A stretch of DNA of 64,000 bases from Thermohalobaculum sp963721105 (GCA_963721105.1 CAVRHY010000011.1:744001-808000); one strand, 5' to 3'. Counted from the stretch's first letter, positions 46,393-55,553 are shown. Notes: generated from the letters alone by a model not told the origin. Translations and numbers: made by a program.

Positions 46393-49194
46393 GCCGGAAT
46401 ATCCGCCGCGGAGGCCATCCCGCCCGGCTGCCGGCCGGCGCCGGTGGGGGCCATCGCTTCCGCGATGCGGTGCGGCAGCGCGGGCAGGCGGGTGATGCGG
46501 GCGCCGGTGGCGTGGCGGATGGCGCCGAGGATGGCGGGGGCGGTCGGGATCAGGGCGTGCTCGCCCAGGCCCTTGGCGCCGAAGGGGCCCTCGGGGTCGG
46601 GTTTCTCGATCAGGATGGTCTCGATGGGGGGCACGTCGCCGGTGGTCGGGATCAGGTAGTCGTGCAGGTTCTCGGTGCGGCCGGGGATGTATTCCTCCAT
46701 CAGCGCCATGCCGATGCCCTGCGCGATGCCGCCCTCGATCTGGCCGGTGGCGAGCACCGGGTTGATGGCGCGGCCGACGTCGTGCGCGGCGGTGATCTTC
46801 AGCAGGCGCACGGTGCCGAGGGCGGGGTCGACGGTCAGCTCGACCATCTGCGCGCCCCAGCCGTAGACGGCGTAGGGGATGCCCTGGCCGTTCTCGTCGA
46901 GCGGCGTGGTCGGCGGGTCGTAGGTCTCCTCGGCGGCGAAGACGTAGCCGTTGGCGTCGGGGGCGAGGGTCGCGAGGTCGATGCTGCGTTCGCCCGCGGC
47001 GTCGCGGATGGCGAGGCGGCCGGCGACGGGCATGATGGCGGCGTCCTCGCCGGCATTGGCGTGGCGCAGGATGGCGGCGCGCAGGCTGCGGCCGGCCAGT
47101 TCCGCCGCCTTGCCCGAGACGTAGGTCTGGCGCGAGGCCGAGGTCTTGCCGGCGTCGGGCGTCCGCGCGGTGTCGGGGCCGACCAGGCGGACGGCCGAGA
47201 GCGGCAGGCCGGCGGCGTCGGCGGCAGATCTGGGCGATGACGGTGTTCGAGCCCTGGCCGATGTCCTGCGCGCCCTGGTGGAGCGTGACCTCGCCCTCGG
47301 CCGTGATGCCGATACGGATCGTCGAGGGGTTCGGCAGCGCGGTGTTGCCGCAGCCGTACCAGCAGGTGGCGATGCCGACGCCGTGCAGCAGGCCCGAGGA
47401 ATTGTCGGGGCGGCCGGGCCGCGCGCGGGCCAGCGCGTCCCGCCAGTGCGGGCGGAGGGCTTCGAGGCACTCGGCGATGCCGACGCCGCCCTTCAGCAGC
47501 TGCCCGGTGGCGGTGGTGTCGCCGTCGCGGAAGGCGTTCGCGAGGCGGAATTCCAGGCGGTCGAGGCCGGATTTCTCGGCCAGATCGTCCATCAGCGCCT
47601 CGGTCAGGATCGTGGCCTGCGGCACGCCGAAGCCGCGGAAGGCGCCCGAGACGGGGTTGTGCGTGTGGATGGCGCGGCCCTCGGCGCTGTAGTTCGGCAC
47701 GCGGTAGGGGCCCGAGGCGTGGACGGGGACGCGGTTGGCGACCGTCGGCCCCCATGAGGCGTAGGCGCCGGTGTCGAAGGTGCCGGTGAAGGCCAGCGCG
47801 GTCAGCCGGCCCTCGGCGTCGCAGCCGGCGCGGGCGTGCATCTCGGCCGGGTGGCGCTTGGTCGTCGACTGCATCGACTCGCGCCGCGTGTAGACCATGC
47901 GGGCCGGGCGGCCGGTCTTCAGCGCCACGAGGCCGATCAGCGGTTGCAGCGAGAGGTCGAGCTTCGAGCCGAAGCCGCCGCCGGTGGCGGACGGCAGGAT
48001 GCGCACGCGCTCGGGCGGCAGGCCCAGCACGGCGGCGGTGTCGGCGCGGTCCATGCCGGGCGCCTGCGTGCAGGCGTGGATGGTCAGGATGTCGCCGTCC
48101 TCGCCGGGCGCGAGCCACGCGGCGCCGGCCTCGGGCTCGATATAGGCGTGCTCGACGAAGGCGGTCCGGATTGTGGCCTCGGCGACGTGCTCGGCGCGGC
48201 AGAGGGCGGCATCGGCGTGGCCGCGACGGACGAGGCCGCTTGTCAGCAGGTTGCCGGGGCGGTCGGCGTGCAGCAGGGCGGCGCCGGGGGCTTCGGCCTC
48301 GGCCGGGTCCAGCAGGGCGGGCAGGGGACGCCAGTCGACGGGGAAGGCCTCGAGGTCGAGCGCGGCGACGATCTCGGGCGGGCCGGCGACGAGCGCGATG
48401 GCCTCGCCGCGAAAGCGGGCGGTGCCCTCGGCCAGCGCCGGCTGGTCGGCGAAGTCCGGGATGACGCCGAAGCGGTTGCGGCCGGGGATGTCGGCGGCGG
48501 TCAGCACGATGTCGAGGCCGTGCGCGGCGCGCCAGCCTTCGAGGTCGCCGAAGGCGAAGCCCGCGTGGTGGTGCGGCGAGCGGACGGCGCGGACGGCCAG
48601 CCAGTCTCCATCCGGCGGCCAGAGGTCGGCGCCGAAGACGTCGGTGCCGCGCACCTTTGGCCCGCCGTCCAGGCGTTCCGGCGAGGCGCCGACGGCGCGG
48701 CCGCTGGCAACCTCGACCGGCGGCGGCGCGTCGCGCCAGGCGTCGCAGACGGCGTCGAGGATCTTCGCGTAGCCGGTGCAGCGGCAGAGCACGCCGCCAA
48801 GCGCTTCCTCGGCCTCGGCGCGGCTCGGGCGGGGTTTCTGTTCCAGCAGCGCGGTGGCGGCCATCAGCATCCCCGGCGTGCAGATGCCGCACTGGGCGGC
48901 GCCGTGGCGCAGGAAGGCGCGCTGCAGGCGGTTCAGCCCGTCGGGGGCGAGGCCCTCGACGGTGGTGACGTTGCGGCCGATGGCGGCGGCGGCCGGCGTC
49001 AGGCAGGCGCAGACCGGCTGTCCGTCCAGCAGCACGGTGCAGGCGCCGCAGTCGCCGGCGTCGCAGCCGACCTTGGTGCCGGGCAGGCGCAGCACCTCGC
49101 GGAGCGCGTCCGAGAGGCGGCGCGTCGGGTCGCAGGGCAGGGCGGCCTCGGCGCCGTTGACCGTCAGGCGCGGCGTCGGGTCGTCGAAGCTCAC
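46389..49194 (-). CDS. Molybdenum hydroxylase: fused 2Fe-2S and molybdopterin subunit (frameshifted near 47223)
   Basis: The joined protein has about 934 residues. Residues 1-160 are a 2Fe-2S subunit: GTKVGCDAGDCGACTVLLDG and QCGICTPGMLM with LCRCTGY. Residues 180-934 are the molybdopterin subunit: ATGGGFGSKLDLSLQP, SGAFRGFGVPQATI, GAQDIGQGSNTVIAQIC and, after the frame change, GPFGAKGLGEHALIP with the catalytic Glu. An extra C after TGC at about 47223 breaks the frame. It starts with GTG overlapping the FAD gene stop. Next to the 6-hydroxynicotinate reductase-like gene, a nicotinate 6-hydroxylase role is plausible; xanthine-type or other N-heterocycles are alternatives. Confidence 0.85.
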
Positions 49195-50043
49195 GGCGTC
49201 ACCTGCACCGCGCGCGCCACCTGCGCGACCGTGCGGCGGACCAGCTCGGCCGCGGCCTGCGCGCGGTAGGCGGCGGTGCCGCGGACGTCGTCGATGGGCG
49301 CGAGCTGCGCGGCGATGTCGGCCTCGCGGACGGCCTGCGGCAGGGTCGCGTCGGCGGGGCGGCCGGCGAGCGCCGCCTCGACGGCGGGGAGGCGCTGCGC
49401 GGTGGCCGAGCAGGCGCCGACGGCGACGGCGGCCTGCGCGACGCGGCCGTCCGCGACGGCCAGGCGGACGGCGGCCATGGCGATGGAGATCACGAGATAT
49501 CGCCGGGCGCCGAGCTTCACGAAGCCGGAGCGGCCCTCGGCCGAGGCCGGCGGGACGCAGCACGGCCGTCAGCAGCTCGTCCGGGCGGCGGCCGGTGCGG
49601 CGCGGGCCGGTCAGGAAGGCGGCCAGCGGCAGTGTGCGGGTGCCGGCGGCGGAGGTCAGCTCGACCTCGGCGTCCAGCACCAGCAGTGCCGGCACGCCGT
49701 CGGCAGCGGGCGAGGCGTTGCAGAGGTTGCCGGCCACCGTGCCGGCGTTCTGGATCTGCACCGAGCCGACCTCGCGCGCCGCCAGCTTCAGCGCGTCGAA
49801 GGCGGGCGGCAGCTCGGCGCGCAGCAGGTCGGTCCAGGTGGTGCGGCCGCCGATGCGCCAGTGCGTCGGCGTCCGTGCGATGCCGCGGAGCGGGTCGAGC
49901 GCGCCGATGTCGAGCACGTCGCCGGCCAGCGTCTGCGCCGTCGTCGCCGGGTAGAGGTCGGTGCCGCCGGCCAGCACGGTCCACGCCCCGCCGGCCATCA
50001 GCCGCAGCGCCTCGTCCAGCCCGCTCGGTCGCGCGTAGGCCAT
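49191..50043 (-). CDS. Molybdenum hydroxylase FAD-binding subunit (frameshifted near 49545)
   Basis: About 283 residues of the CoxM/NdhF type. It starts MAYARPSGLDEALRLMAGG, then FAD contacts AGGTDLYPATTAQ and NAGTVAGNLCNASPAADGVPALLVLDAEVEL. After the shift it continues SAEGRSGFVKLGARRYLVISIAMAAVRL to the CO-dehydrogenase-type C-terminal domain. One extra base near 49541-49550 is needed to explain the break. This subunit passes electrons from the 2Fe-2S centres to the final acceptor. It is first in the operon, and its stop overlaps the GTG of the next gene. Upstream is a shared divergent promoter with marR. Confidence 0.85.
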
Positions 50044-50085
50044 CGCCCTCCGGTCGTCTCGCGGCGTCGCCACGGCGCTGCGGCG

Positions 50086-50138
50086 TTGACAGCCGGGCGC
50101 CGGAATTGTTTGTATGCGAAGGAATATCACGGGCGCAA
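50086..50138. promoter_or_regulatory. Divergent promoter pair between marR and the molybdenum hydroxylase operon
   Basis: For marR a consensus -35 TTGACA (50086-50091) is followed after 18 bp by TTGTAT (50110-50115). For the other operon, the reverse strand has TTGCGC (50133-50138), 17 bp, then CATACA (50111-50116). The two -10 boxes share the same bases, so one bound repressor could block both. The segment is AT-rich for this genome. The MarR product is the obvious candidate regulator. Confidence 0.5.
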
Positions 50139-50186
50139 CCGGGTCACCAGACGGATTCCGGGCGCCAGGGACGCGGGGCGCGCGCG

Positions 50187-50648
50187 ATGAAGGATCTAGC
50201 CGAGACCGGGCCGGCCCCAGGCGGCGCGGGTGCGGAGCCCGTGGAGTACCGGCTGGACGACCAGGTCGGCTTTCTGCTCCGCCGCGCGCAGCAGCGCCAC
50301 CTGTCGATCTTTGCCCGCGAGATCCCCGAGCTGACGCCGACGCAGTTCGCCGCCATGGCCAAGGCGTTCGAGCTCGGCCAGGCCAGCCAGGCCGAGCTGG
50401 GGCGCGCGACGGCGATGGATGCGGCGACCATCAAGGGCGTGATCGACCGGCTGGAGGCGCGCGGCCTGCTGGCCACCGCGCCCTGCGGCGACGACCGCCG
50501 GCGCGTGCTGGTGCGGCTGACCGACGAGGGCGCGCGGCTGTTCGACGGGCTCGCGGCGCGGGCGAAGGCGATCACCGTCGCGACGCTGGCACCGCTGGCG
50601 CCGGGCGAGCGCTCCACGCTGCTGCGGCTGCTGAGGAAGCTGGGATGA
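50187..50648 (+). CDS. MarR family transcriptional regulator
   Basis: The 153-residue winged-helix regulator has VGFLLRRAQQRHLSIFAREIPELTPTQFAAM leading into the DNA-binding section. The recognition-helix region reads QAELGRATAMDAATIKGVIDRLEARGLL, and the wing GDDRRRVLVRLTDEGARLF is typical MarR. Such proteins usually release DNA on binding aromatic acids. Position, divergent to the oxidoreductase operon and 12 bp before pncA, suggests it senses nicotinate or a pathway intermediate. The start at 50187 is the ATG nearest the conserved region. Confidence 0.88.
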   Translation: MKDLAETGPAPGGAGAEPVEYRLDDQVGFLLRRAQQRHLSIFAREIPELTPTQFAAMAKAFELGQASQAELGRATAMDAATIKGVIDRLEARGLLATAPCGDDRRRVLVRLTDEGARLFDGLAARAKAITVATLAPLAPGERSTLLRLLRKLG

Positions 50649-50660
50649 GCGGGGCGCGCG

Positions 50661-51273
50661 ATGATCGGGGCGCTGGTCGTCATCGACGTGCAGAACGATT
50701 TCTGCCCCGGCGGCGCGCTGGCGGTGCCGGAGGGCGACGCGGTCGTGCCCGTCATCAATCGGCTGCAGTCAGGTTTCGAGACCGTGGTGCTGACGCAGGA
50801 CTGGCACCCGGCCGGCCACAGGTCCTTCGCCTCGCAGCATGGCGCCGCGCCGTTCTCGACAACAGCCATGCCCTATGGCGAGCAGGTGCTGTGGCCCGAC
50901 CACTGCGTGCAGGGGACCGAGGGCGCGGCGCTGCATCCCGGGCTGGAGACGGACCGGGCGGAGCTGCTGATCCGGAAGGGTTTCCGGCCGGAGATCGACA
51001 GCTACTCGGCGTTCTTCGAGAACGACCGGCAGACCGTGACCGGGCTGGCCGGATACCTGCGCGAGCGCGGACATCGGCGCGGTCACGCTGGCCGGGCTGG
51101 CCACCGATTTCTGCGTGGCCTACTCGGCGCTGGACGCGGCGCGGCTGGGCTTCGCCGTGCAGGTGGTCGAGGACGCCTGCCGGGCGATCGACCTGGACGG
51201 ATCGCTTGCCCGGATGATGAGCGAGATGCGCGCGGCCGGGGTCGGCATCGTGCGGAGCGCAGAGCTGGTGTAG
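50661..51273 (+). CDS. pncA: Nicotinamidase (frameshifted near 51068)
   Basis: PncA hydrolyses nicotinamide to nicotinate and ammonia. The start GALVVIDVQNDFCPGGALAV has the catalytic Asp. Metal ligands lie in LTQDWHPAGHRSFA (Asp and two His), and WPDHCVQGTEGAALHPGL and YSAFFEND are family-typical. After the frame change, VTLAGLATDFCVAYSALDAARLGF brings the catalytic Cys. One extra base in GAGCGCGGACATC near 51068 explains the break; the repaired length is 203 residues. It is probably co-transcribed with marR and supplies nicotinate to NAD salvage or to the divergent operon. Confidence 0.9.
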
Positions 51274-51489
51274 CGCGGGGGCCTGGCCCACGCCCGGTGG
51301 GCGAGCCACCCACCCTGCGCAGGGGGGCGCAAGGGCTTGATGAGCAGGCGGTGTGCCTGGCGGTGAGGTCGCGGGGGTTGCCGGGGAAGGCCCGACGGGG
51401 CCCGGCCGGGGGCCTGGCTTGGGCGGGGCGTGTTTTGCCGACGGGCAGCAGGGCCGCGAGCGCGACGACGCAAGGGAGCAGCCGGGCCA
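51274..51489. repeat. Intergenic segment with GTGGG/CCCAC palindromic repeat
   Basis: Between pncA and the convergent crotonase gene lies a GC-rich hairpin zone. GCCCAC (51286-51291) pairs with GTGGGC (51297-51302), followed by CCACCCACCCTGCGC, which resembles the palindromic element in the UPF0280 gene. On the reverse strand an ATG overlapping the crotonase stop opens a frame starting MARLLPCVVALAALLPVG, a signal-like sequence, which then runs into the repeat and is probably a decayed gene. Confidence 0.45.
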
Positions 51490-52302
51490 TCAGATCTCGT
51501 CGTAGTCGCCGTGCCGGCCCTTGCCGACCGCAAAGCGGCCGGCGCCGGTCGTTCCCTGGTTGATCGCGGAATCGATGCCGTTCGCCCATTCGCGGCGCAG
51601 GCCATCGCGCACCGGCGCGCCGTGGTTCTCGATGATCGAGCGGCGGTCGGCCAGCATGGCTTCCTGCGGGAAGCGGGCGATCTCGTGCGCCATTTCCAGC
51701 GCGGCCTCCAGCGCGCGGCCCTCGGGGACGACCCGTTCGCAGAGGCCGATGCGCAGGCACTCCTTGGCCGGGACCTTGCGGCCGGTCATGGCGATCTCCA
51801 GCGCCCGGCCCTGGCCGACGAGGCGGGGCAGGCGGACGGTGCCGCCGTCGATCAGCGGGATGCCCCAGCGGCGGCAGTAGACGCCGAAATAGGCCGTCTC
51901 GGCCATGACGCGGCAGTCGGCGAGCAGCGCCAGCTCCATGCCGCCGGCGACGGCGGGGCCCTCGACGGCGGCGATGAGCGGCTTGTCGAACTCCATGCGG
52001 CTCGGCCCCATGGGCCCGCGCGGGGCGGGGGCGGCGCCGATGGGAAACTCCAGGCCGCGGCGGATGGCGGCGTCGAAGGCGTCGCGGTCGGTCAGGGTGG
52101 AGGCGTATTTCAGGTCCCAGCCGCCGCAGAACGCTCCGCCGGCGCCGTGGAAGACGCCGACCAGCGCTTCCGGGGCGGCGTTGAAGGCCTGGAAGGCTGC
52201 ATGCAGGGCATCGGCGGTTTCCGGGTCGACGGCGTTGCGCGCCTCGGGCCGGTTGTTGGTGATGATCCAGACGGGGCCGTCCCTGGTGGTCTCGACGGTC
52301 AT
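51490..52302 (-). CDS. Enoyl-CoA hydratase/isomerase family protein
   Basis: The 270-residue crotonase starts MTVETTRDGPVWIITNNRPEARNAVD. The first oxyanion block is HGAGGAFCGGWDLK, and the second is AVEGPAVAGGMELALLADCRVMAE. The acid-residue region YCRRWGIPLIDGGTVRLPRLVG has the Asp/Gly pattern of a large subgroup with no firm substrate. AGGAGA precedes the ATG at 52302. The open frame extends further 5' only through a tandem-repeat region, which is therefore excluded. It is divergent from the DctPQM transporter and is probably part of the same catabolic locus. Confidence 0.87.
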   Translation of the reverse strand: MTVETTRDGPVWIITNNRPEARNAVDPETADALHAAFQAFNAAPEALVGVFHGAGGAFCGGWDLKYASTLTDRDAFDAAIRRGLEFPIGAAPAPRGPMGPSRMEFDKPLIAAVEGPAVAGGMELALLADCRVMAETAYFGVYCRRWGIPLIDGGTVRLPRLVGQGRALEIAMTGRKVPAKECLRIGLCERVVPEGRALEAALEMAHEIARFPQEAMLADRRSIIENHGAPVRDGLRREWANGIDSAINQGTTGAGRFAVGKGRHGDYDEI

Positions 52303-52397
52303 GGTCTCCTCGCGCGTGGTTCCGGGCGCAGCGTAGCGACCGGGGGGTAGCTCGGCAAAGGCGAACGGAGGCGGCGTGGCCAGGGCTGCGTCCGGCC

Positions 52398-52487
52398 GGA
52401 CGCGGCCGGGGCAGACGCGGCCGGGGTGGAGACGGCCGGGGTGGACGCGGCCGGGGCAGACGCGGCCGGGGTGGAGACGGCCGACAT
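52398..52487. repeat. Minisatellite: 15-bp units in two 45-bp higher-order repeats
   Basis: Six 15-bp units (GGACGCGGCCGGGGC, AGACGCGGCCGGGGT, GGAGACGGCCGGGGT, then the same three again) give two near-identical 45-bp blocks, 52398-52442 and 52443-52487. The array lies between the starts of the crotonase gene and dctP, 95 bp before the dctP ATG. There are no unique spacers, so it is not a CRISPR. Confidence 0.9.
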
Positions 52488-52582
52488 CTTTGCTGGACAG
52501 AAGCCGGTCGATATGGCGACTATCGCGCGGTGGGGACGCGCCAAGAGAAGCGCCGGCCGCAAAGACACAAGGGAGGAATGGA

Positions 52583-53566
52583 ATGGCTTTCATCAAGTCG
52601 ATTGCGCTGGGCTGCGCGCTGGTCGCGCTGGCGACCGTGCCGGTCCGGGCCGAGACGACTCTGGTCGGCGCCGTGCAGTTTGGCGACGATCACGCGTTCA
52701 CCAAGGCGCTGCAGAAGTTCGCCGAGGAGGCCGGCGCCTGCTCGAACGGCTCGCTCAAGTTCGACCTGCACAAGAATTCCGAGCTGGGGCTCGAGAAGGA
52801 CTACTTCGAGAACATGAGCCAGGGGATCGCGGTCGACTACGCGATCGTCAGCCCGTCGCACATGAGCACCTTCAGCCAGAAGGCGCCGCTGATGGACATG
52901 CCTTTCCTGTTCCGCGACCTCGACCACTGGAACAAGGTGATGGAGGCCGACGCGCTGGCGCCGCTGGCCGAGGACGTGCTGAAGCAGGCGAACGTGCGCC
53001 TGATCGGCTATGCCGGCGGTGGCACGCGCCAGCTGATCGTCAACCACCCGGTGACGAACATGGAGGAGCTGCAGGGGCTGCCGATGCGCGTCATGGGCGC
53101 ACCGATCCAGACGCGCATCTTCGAGGCCATCCACGCCGCGCCCTCGGTCATCGCCTATGACGAGGTCTACAACGCCATCCAGACCGGCGTGATCGACGCC
53201 GCCGAGAACGAGGCGGCCGGCATCGAGCAGATGAAGTTCTACGAGGTCGGGCCGGACATCTCGCTGACGCAGCACGCCATCACCGTGCGCCCGCTCGCGT
53301 TCTCGGAGGCGACCTTCCAGCGCCTGACGCCCGAGGAGCAGGACTGCGTGCTGAAGGCCGGCAAGGCCGCCGGCAAGTATGGCCGCGACCTCGAATCGGG
53401 CCAGGACGCCGCCAAGCTGAAGGCGATGGAGGATGCCGGCCTCTTGAAGACCTACGAGTTCAAGGACCGGGACCAGCTGCTGGAGCTCGCCGCCCCCGTG
53501 AAGCGCGCCTATGCCGAGGAGCTGGGCGCGACCGACGTGCTCGACGCCATCGAGGCGATCAAGTAG
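52583..53566 (+). CDS. dctP: TRAP transporter substrate-binding protein DctP
   Basis: The 327-residue periplasmic binding protein has a signal peptide (about 1-23, ending VRA). Landmarks are FAEEAGACSNGSLKFDLHKNSELG, VDYAIVSPSHMSTFSQKAPLMDMPFLF and the carboxylate-binding Arg in LQGLPMRVMGAPIQTRIFE. EVYNAIQTGVIDAAENE is the DctP hallmark. It captures an organic acid and hands it to DctQM. GGGAGGA precedes the ATG. The repeat and hairpin immediately after its stop probably lower expression of dctQM compared with dctP. Confidence 0.93.
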   Translation: MAFIKSIALGCALVALATVPVRAETTLVGAVQFGDDHAFTKALQKFAEEAGACSNGSLKFDLHKNSELGLEKDYFENMSQGIAVDYAIVSPSHMSTFSQKAPLMDMPFLFRDLDHWNKVMEADALAPLAEDVLKQANVRLIGYAGGGTRQLIVNHPVTNMEELQGLPMRVMGAPIQTRIFEAIHAAPSVIAYDEVYNAIQTGVIDAAENEAAGIEQMKFYEVGPDISLTQHAITVRPLAFSEATFQRLTPEEQDCVLKAGKAAGKYGRDLESGQDAAKLKAMEDAGLLKTYEFKDRDQLLELAAPVKRAYAEELGATDVLDAIEAIK

Positions 53567-53608
53567 CCGGGCAAGCAGCCGGGCAAGCAGCCGGGCAACC
53601 TGCCCGGC
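53567..53608 (+). terminator. 12-bp tandem repeats ending in a stem-loop between dctP and dctQ
   Basis: CCGGGCAAGCAG occurs twice from 53567, and a third copy varies to CCGGGCAACCTG. GCCGGGCA (53590-53597) pairs exactly with TGCCCGGC (53601-53608) around a 3-nt loop. There is no T-tract, so it is better read as an attenuator or mRNA-stabilising hairpin within the operon than a full terminator. Confidence 0.55.
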
Positions 53609-53681
53609 AGCGCCCCGCGAGTCCGCCGGCGAGGCGACAGGTCTCGCCGGCATCCGTCTTTCCGGCCTTTGGGGACCTTTC

Positions 53682-54176
53682 ATGCGCAGGCTGCTGGACG
53701 GCTATTACCGTCTGCTGAGGCTGCTGCTGACACTGCTGATGGCGGTGCTGATCGTCCCCGTCGCCATGCAGATCATCAGCCGCTACACCGGCATCATCCC
53801 GCGCTTCATCTGGACCGAGGAAATCGCCCGGTTCTGCTTTGTCTGGATCATCCTGATCGGCTCGATGATCGCCGTTCGCGACGGCGCGCATTTCGACGTC
53901 GACCTGATCCCGCGCTCGGGCATCCCGCTCTTCGAGCTGGTGATGGTGCTTCTGACCAACCTGGCGATCCTGACGGTCGCCGTGACCTTCCTGTGGTACG
54001 GCTGGGACTTCGCGGTGCTGGGCTCGCGCCAGCAATCCGAGATATCGGGCCTGCCGATGCTGTCGATCTACATCGCCTGGCCGGTCGCGGGAGCGTCCTG
54101 GATCGTCTTCGTCGCCGAGCGGGTCTGGGACGCCGTCGCGACCTATCGCAGGGGGGGCGTACATGGGGCCGGGTGA
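53682..54176 (+). CDS. dctQ: TRAP transporter small permease DctQ
   Basis: The 164-residue, four-helix protein has the DctQ signature TGIIPRFIWTEEIARFCFVWIILIGSMIAVRDGAHFDVD, where the E-E-x-x-R/F-x-F-x-W pattern is diagnostic. It forms the membrane complex with DctM. The ATG at 53682 is the first start before helix 1. Its end overlaps dctM by 14 bp, so their synthesis is coupled. Confidence 0.92.
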   Translation: MRRLLDGYYRLLRLLLTLLMAVLIVPVAMQIISRYTGIIPRFIWTEEIARFCFVWIILIGSMIAVRDGAHFDVDLIPRSGIPLFELVMVLLTNLAILTVAVTFLWYGWDFAVLGSRQQSEISGLPMLSIYIAWPVAGASWIVFVAERVWDAVATYRRGGVHGAG

Positions 54177-55467
54177 GGTCGCCGCGATCCTGTTCGGGGT
54201 CTTCGCGGTCCTGGTGATCCTGCGGGTGCCGGTCGCCTTCGCGCTGGCGCTGGCGGTCGTGCCGGTCTTCTTCATCGAGGACCGGCTGACGCCCGTGCTG
54301 CTGCTGCGCGAGATGTTCAAGAGCTACAATGCCTTCGTCCTGCTGGCGGTGCCGTTCTTCCTGCTGGCCGCCAACCTGATGAACGCCGCCGGCATCACCG
54401 ACCGGCTGATCCGGCTGGCGCGATCGCTGGTCGGGCACCTGCCGGGCGGCCTCGGCCACGTCAACGTCGTCGTCTCGATGCTGTTCGCCGGCATCTCGGG
54501 CTCGTCGACGGCGGACGCGGCCGGGATCGGCTCGCTCCTGATCCCGCAGATGAAGAACCAGGGCTACGACGCGTCCTTCGCGGTGGCGATCACGGCCTGC
54601 TCGTCGGTGATGGGCGTGATCATCCCGCCCTCGATCCTGATGGTCGTCTGGGGCGGGCTGATGTCGATCTCGATCGGCGGGCTGTTCCTGGCGGGCGTGC
54701 TGCCGGGCATCCTGATCGCCGGGTCGCAGATGCTGACCGTCTACATCTACGCCAAGCGGCGCGGCTATCCGATCTACGCCCGCTCGACGCTGCTCGAGCT
54801 GCTGGTCGCCGCCGGCAGCGCCTCGCTGGCGCTGATGACGCCGCTGATCATCGTCGGCGGCATCGTCGGCGGCATGTTCACGCCGACCGAGGCGTCGGTG
54901 GTGGCGGTGGTCTACTCGCTGGTGATTGGCGTGGCGGTCTACCGCACCGTCTCGCTGGCGGCCCTGCCGCGCATCCTCTACGACAGCGCGCGGTTCGCAT
55001 CCATTTCGCTGTTCTGCATCGGCACGGCCTCGGCCTTCGGCTGGTGCCTGGCCTATTTCAAGATCCCGGCAGCCCTGGTGCACCAGATCGAGGTGATGGG
55101 GCTTGGCCTGACGGGAACGGGCATCATGGTGGCGGCGGCGTTCCTGCTGATCGGCATGTTCATCGACGCGATCCCGGCGATCATCATCCTCGGCACCGTG
55201 CTCTACCCGGTGACGCAGCATGTCGGGATGCACCCGATCCACTTCGCGATCATCGGTGTCATCAGCCTGGCCTTCGGCCTTGTCACGCCGCCCTACGGCC
55301 TCTGCCTGCTGATCGCCGCGGCGATCGGCGAGATCCGGCTGGTCGATGCGCTGCGCGACGTGGCGATCATCCTGGTGCCGATGATCCTGGTGCTGCTGTT
55401 CGTCATCCTGGTCCCCGACGCCATCCTGATCCTGCCGCGCCTGGTCATGCCCAAGTTCATCGACTGA
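54163..55467 (+). CDS. dctM: TRAP transporter large permease DctM
   Basis: The 434-residue protein has about 12 helices and typical motifs: AGISGSSTADAAGIGSLLIPQMKNQGYD, VIIPPSILMVVWGGLM, GGMFTPTEASVVAVVYSLVIG and HFAIIGVISLAFGLVTPPYGLCLLI. It performs sodium-coupled uptake of the ligand delivered by DctP. The gene set with a crotonase, a DUF3604 protein and a GMC oxidoreductase suggests the ligand is a carboxylate degraded by those enzymes. Confidence 0.94.
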   Translation: MGPGEVAAILFGVFAVLVILRVPVAFALALAVVPVFFIEDRLTPVLLLREMFKSYNAFVLLAVPFFLLAANLMNAAGITDRLIRLARSLVGHLPGGLGHVNVVVSMLFAGISGSSTADAAGIGSLLIPQMKNQGYDASFAVAITACSSVMGVIIPPSILMVVWGGLMSISIGGLFLAGVLPGILIAGSQMLTVYIYAKRRGYPIYARSTLLELLVAAGSASLALMTPLIIVGGIVGGMFTPTEASVVAVVYSLVIGVAVYRTVSLAALPRILYDSARFASISLFCIGTASAFGWCLAYFKIPAALVHQIEVMGLGLTGTGIMVAAAFLLIGMFIDAIPAIIILGTVLYPVTQHVGMHPIHFAIIGVISLAFGLVTPPYGLCLLIAAAIGEIRLVDALRDVAIILVPMILVLLFVILVPDAILILPRLVMPKFID

Positions 55468-55553
55468 GGCGGGCGGCATTTCGGCGCCATTCTGCAGCTT
55501 GGCGCGCGGCGCCCCGTGTGATTGGGTGCCGCCGGCAGGAACAGGGGAGCGGC

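Noticed and set aside
44968..50130. A single uninterrupted reverse-strand frame of about 1,700 codons, as if FAD, 2Fe-2S, molybdopterin and reductase parts were one giant protein.
   Set aside because: It arises because +1 insertions move each gene's frame into that of the next in stop-poor GC-rich DNA. Homology jumps out of this frame inside each gene, and proper start/stop overlaps (GTGA, ATGA) mark separate genes.
52398..52487. CRISPR array.
   Set aside because: Units are 15 bp, directly joined, without unique spacers or cas genes nearby.
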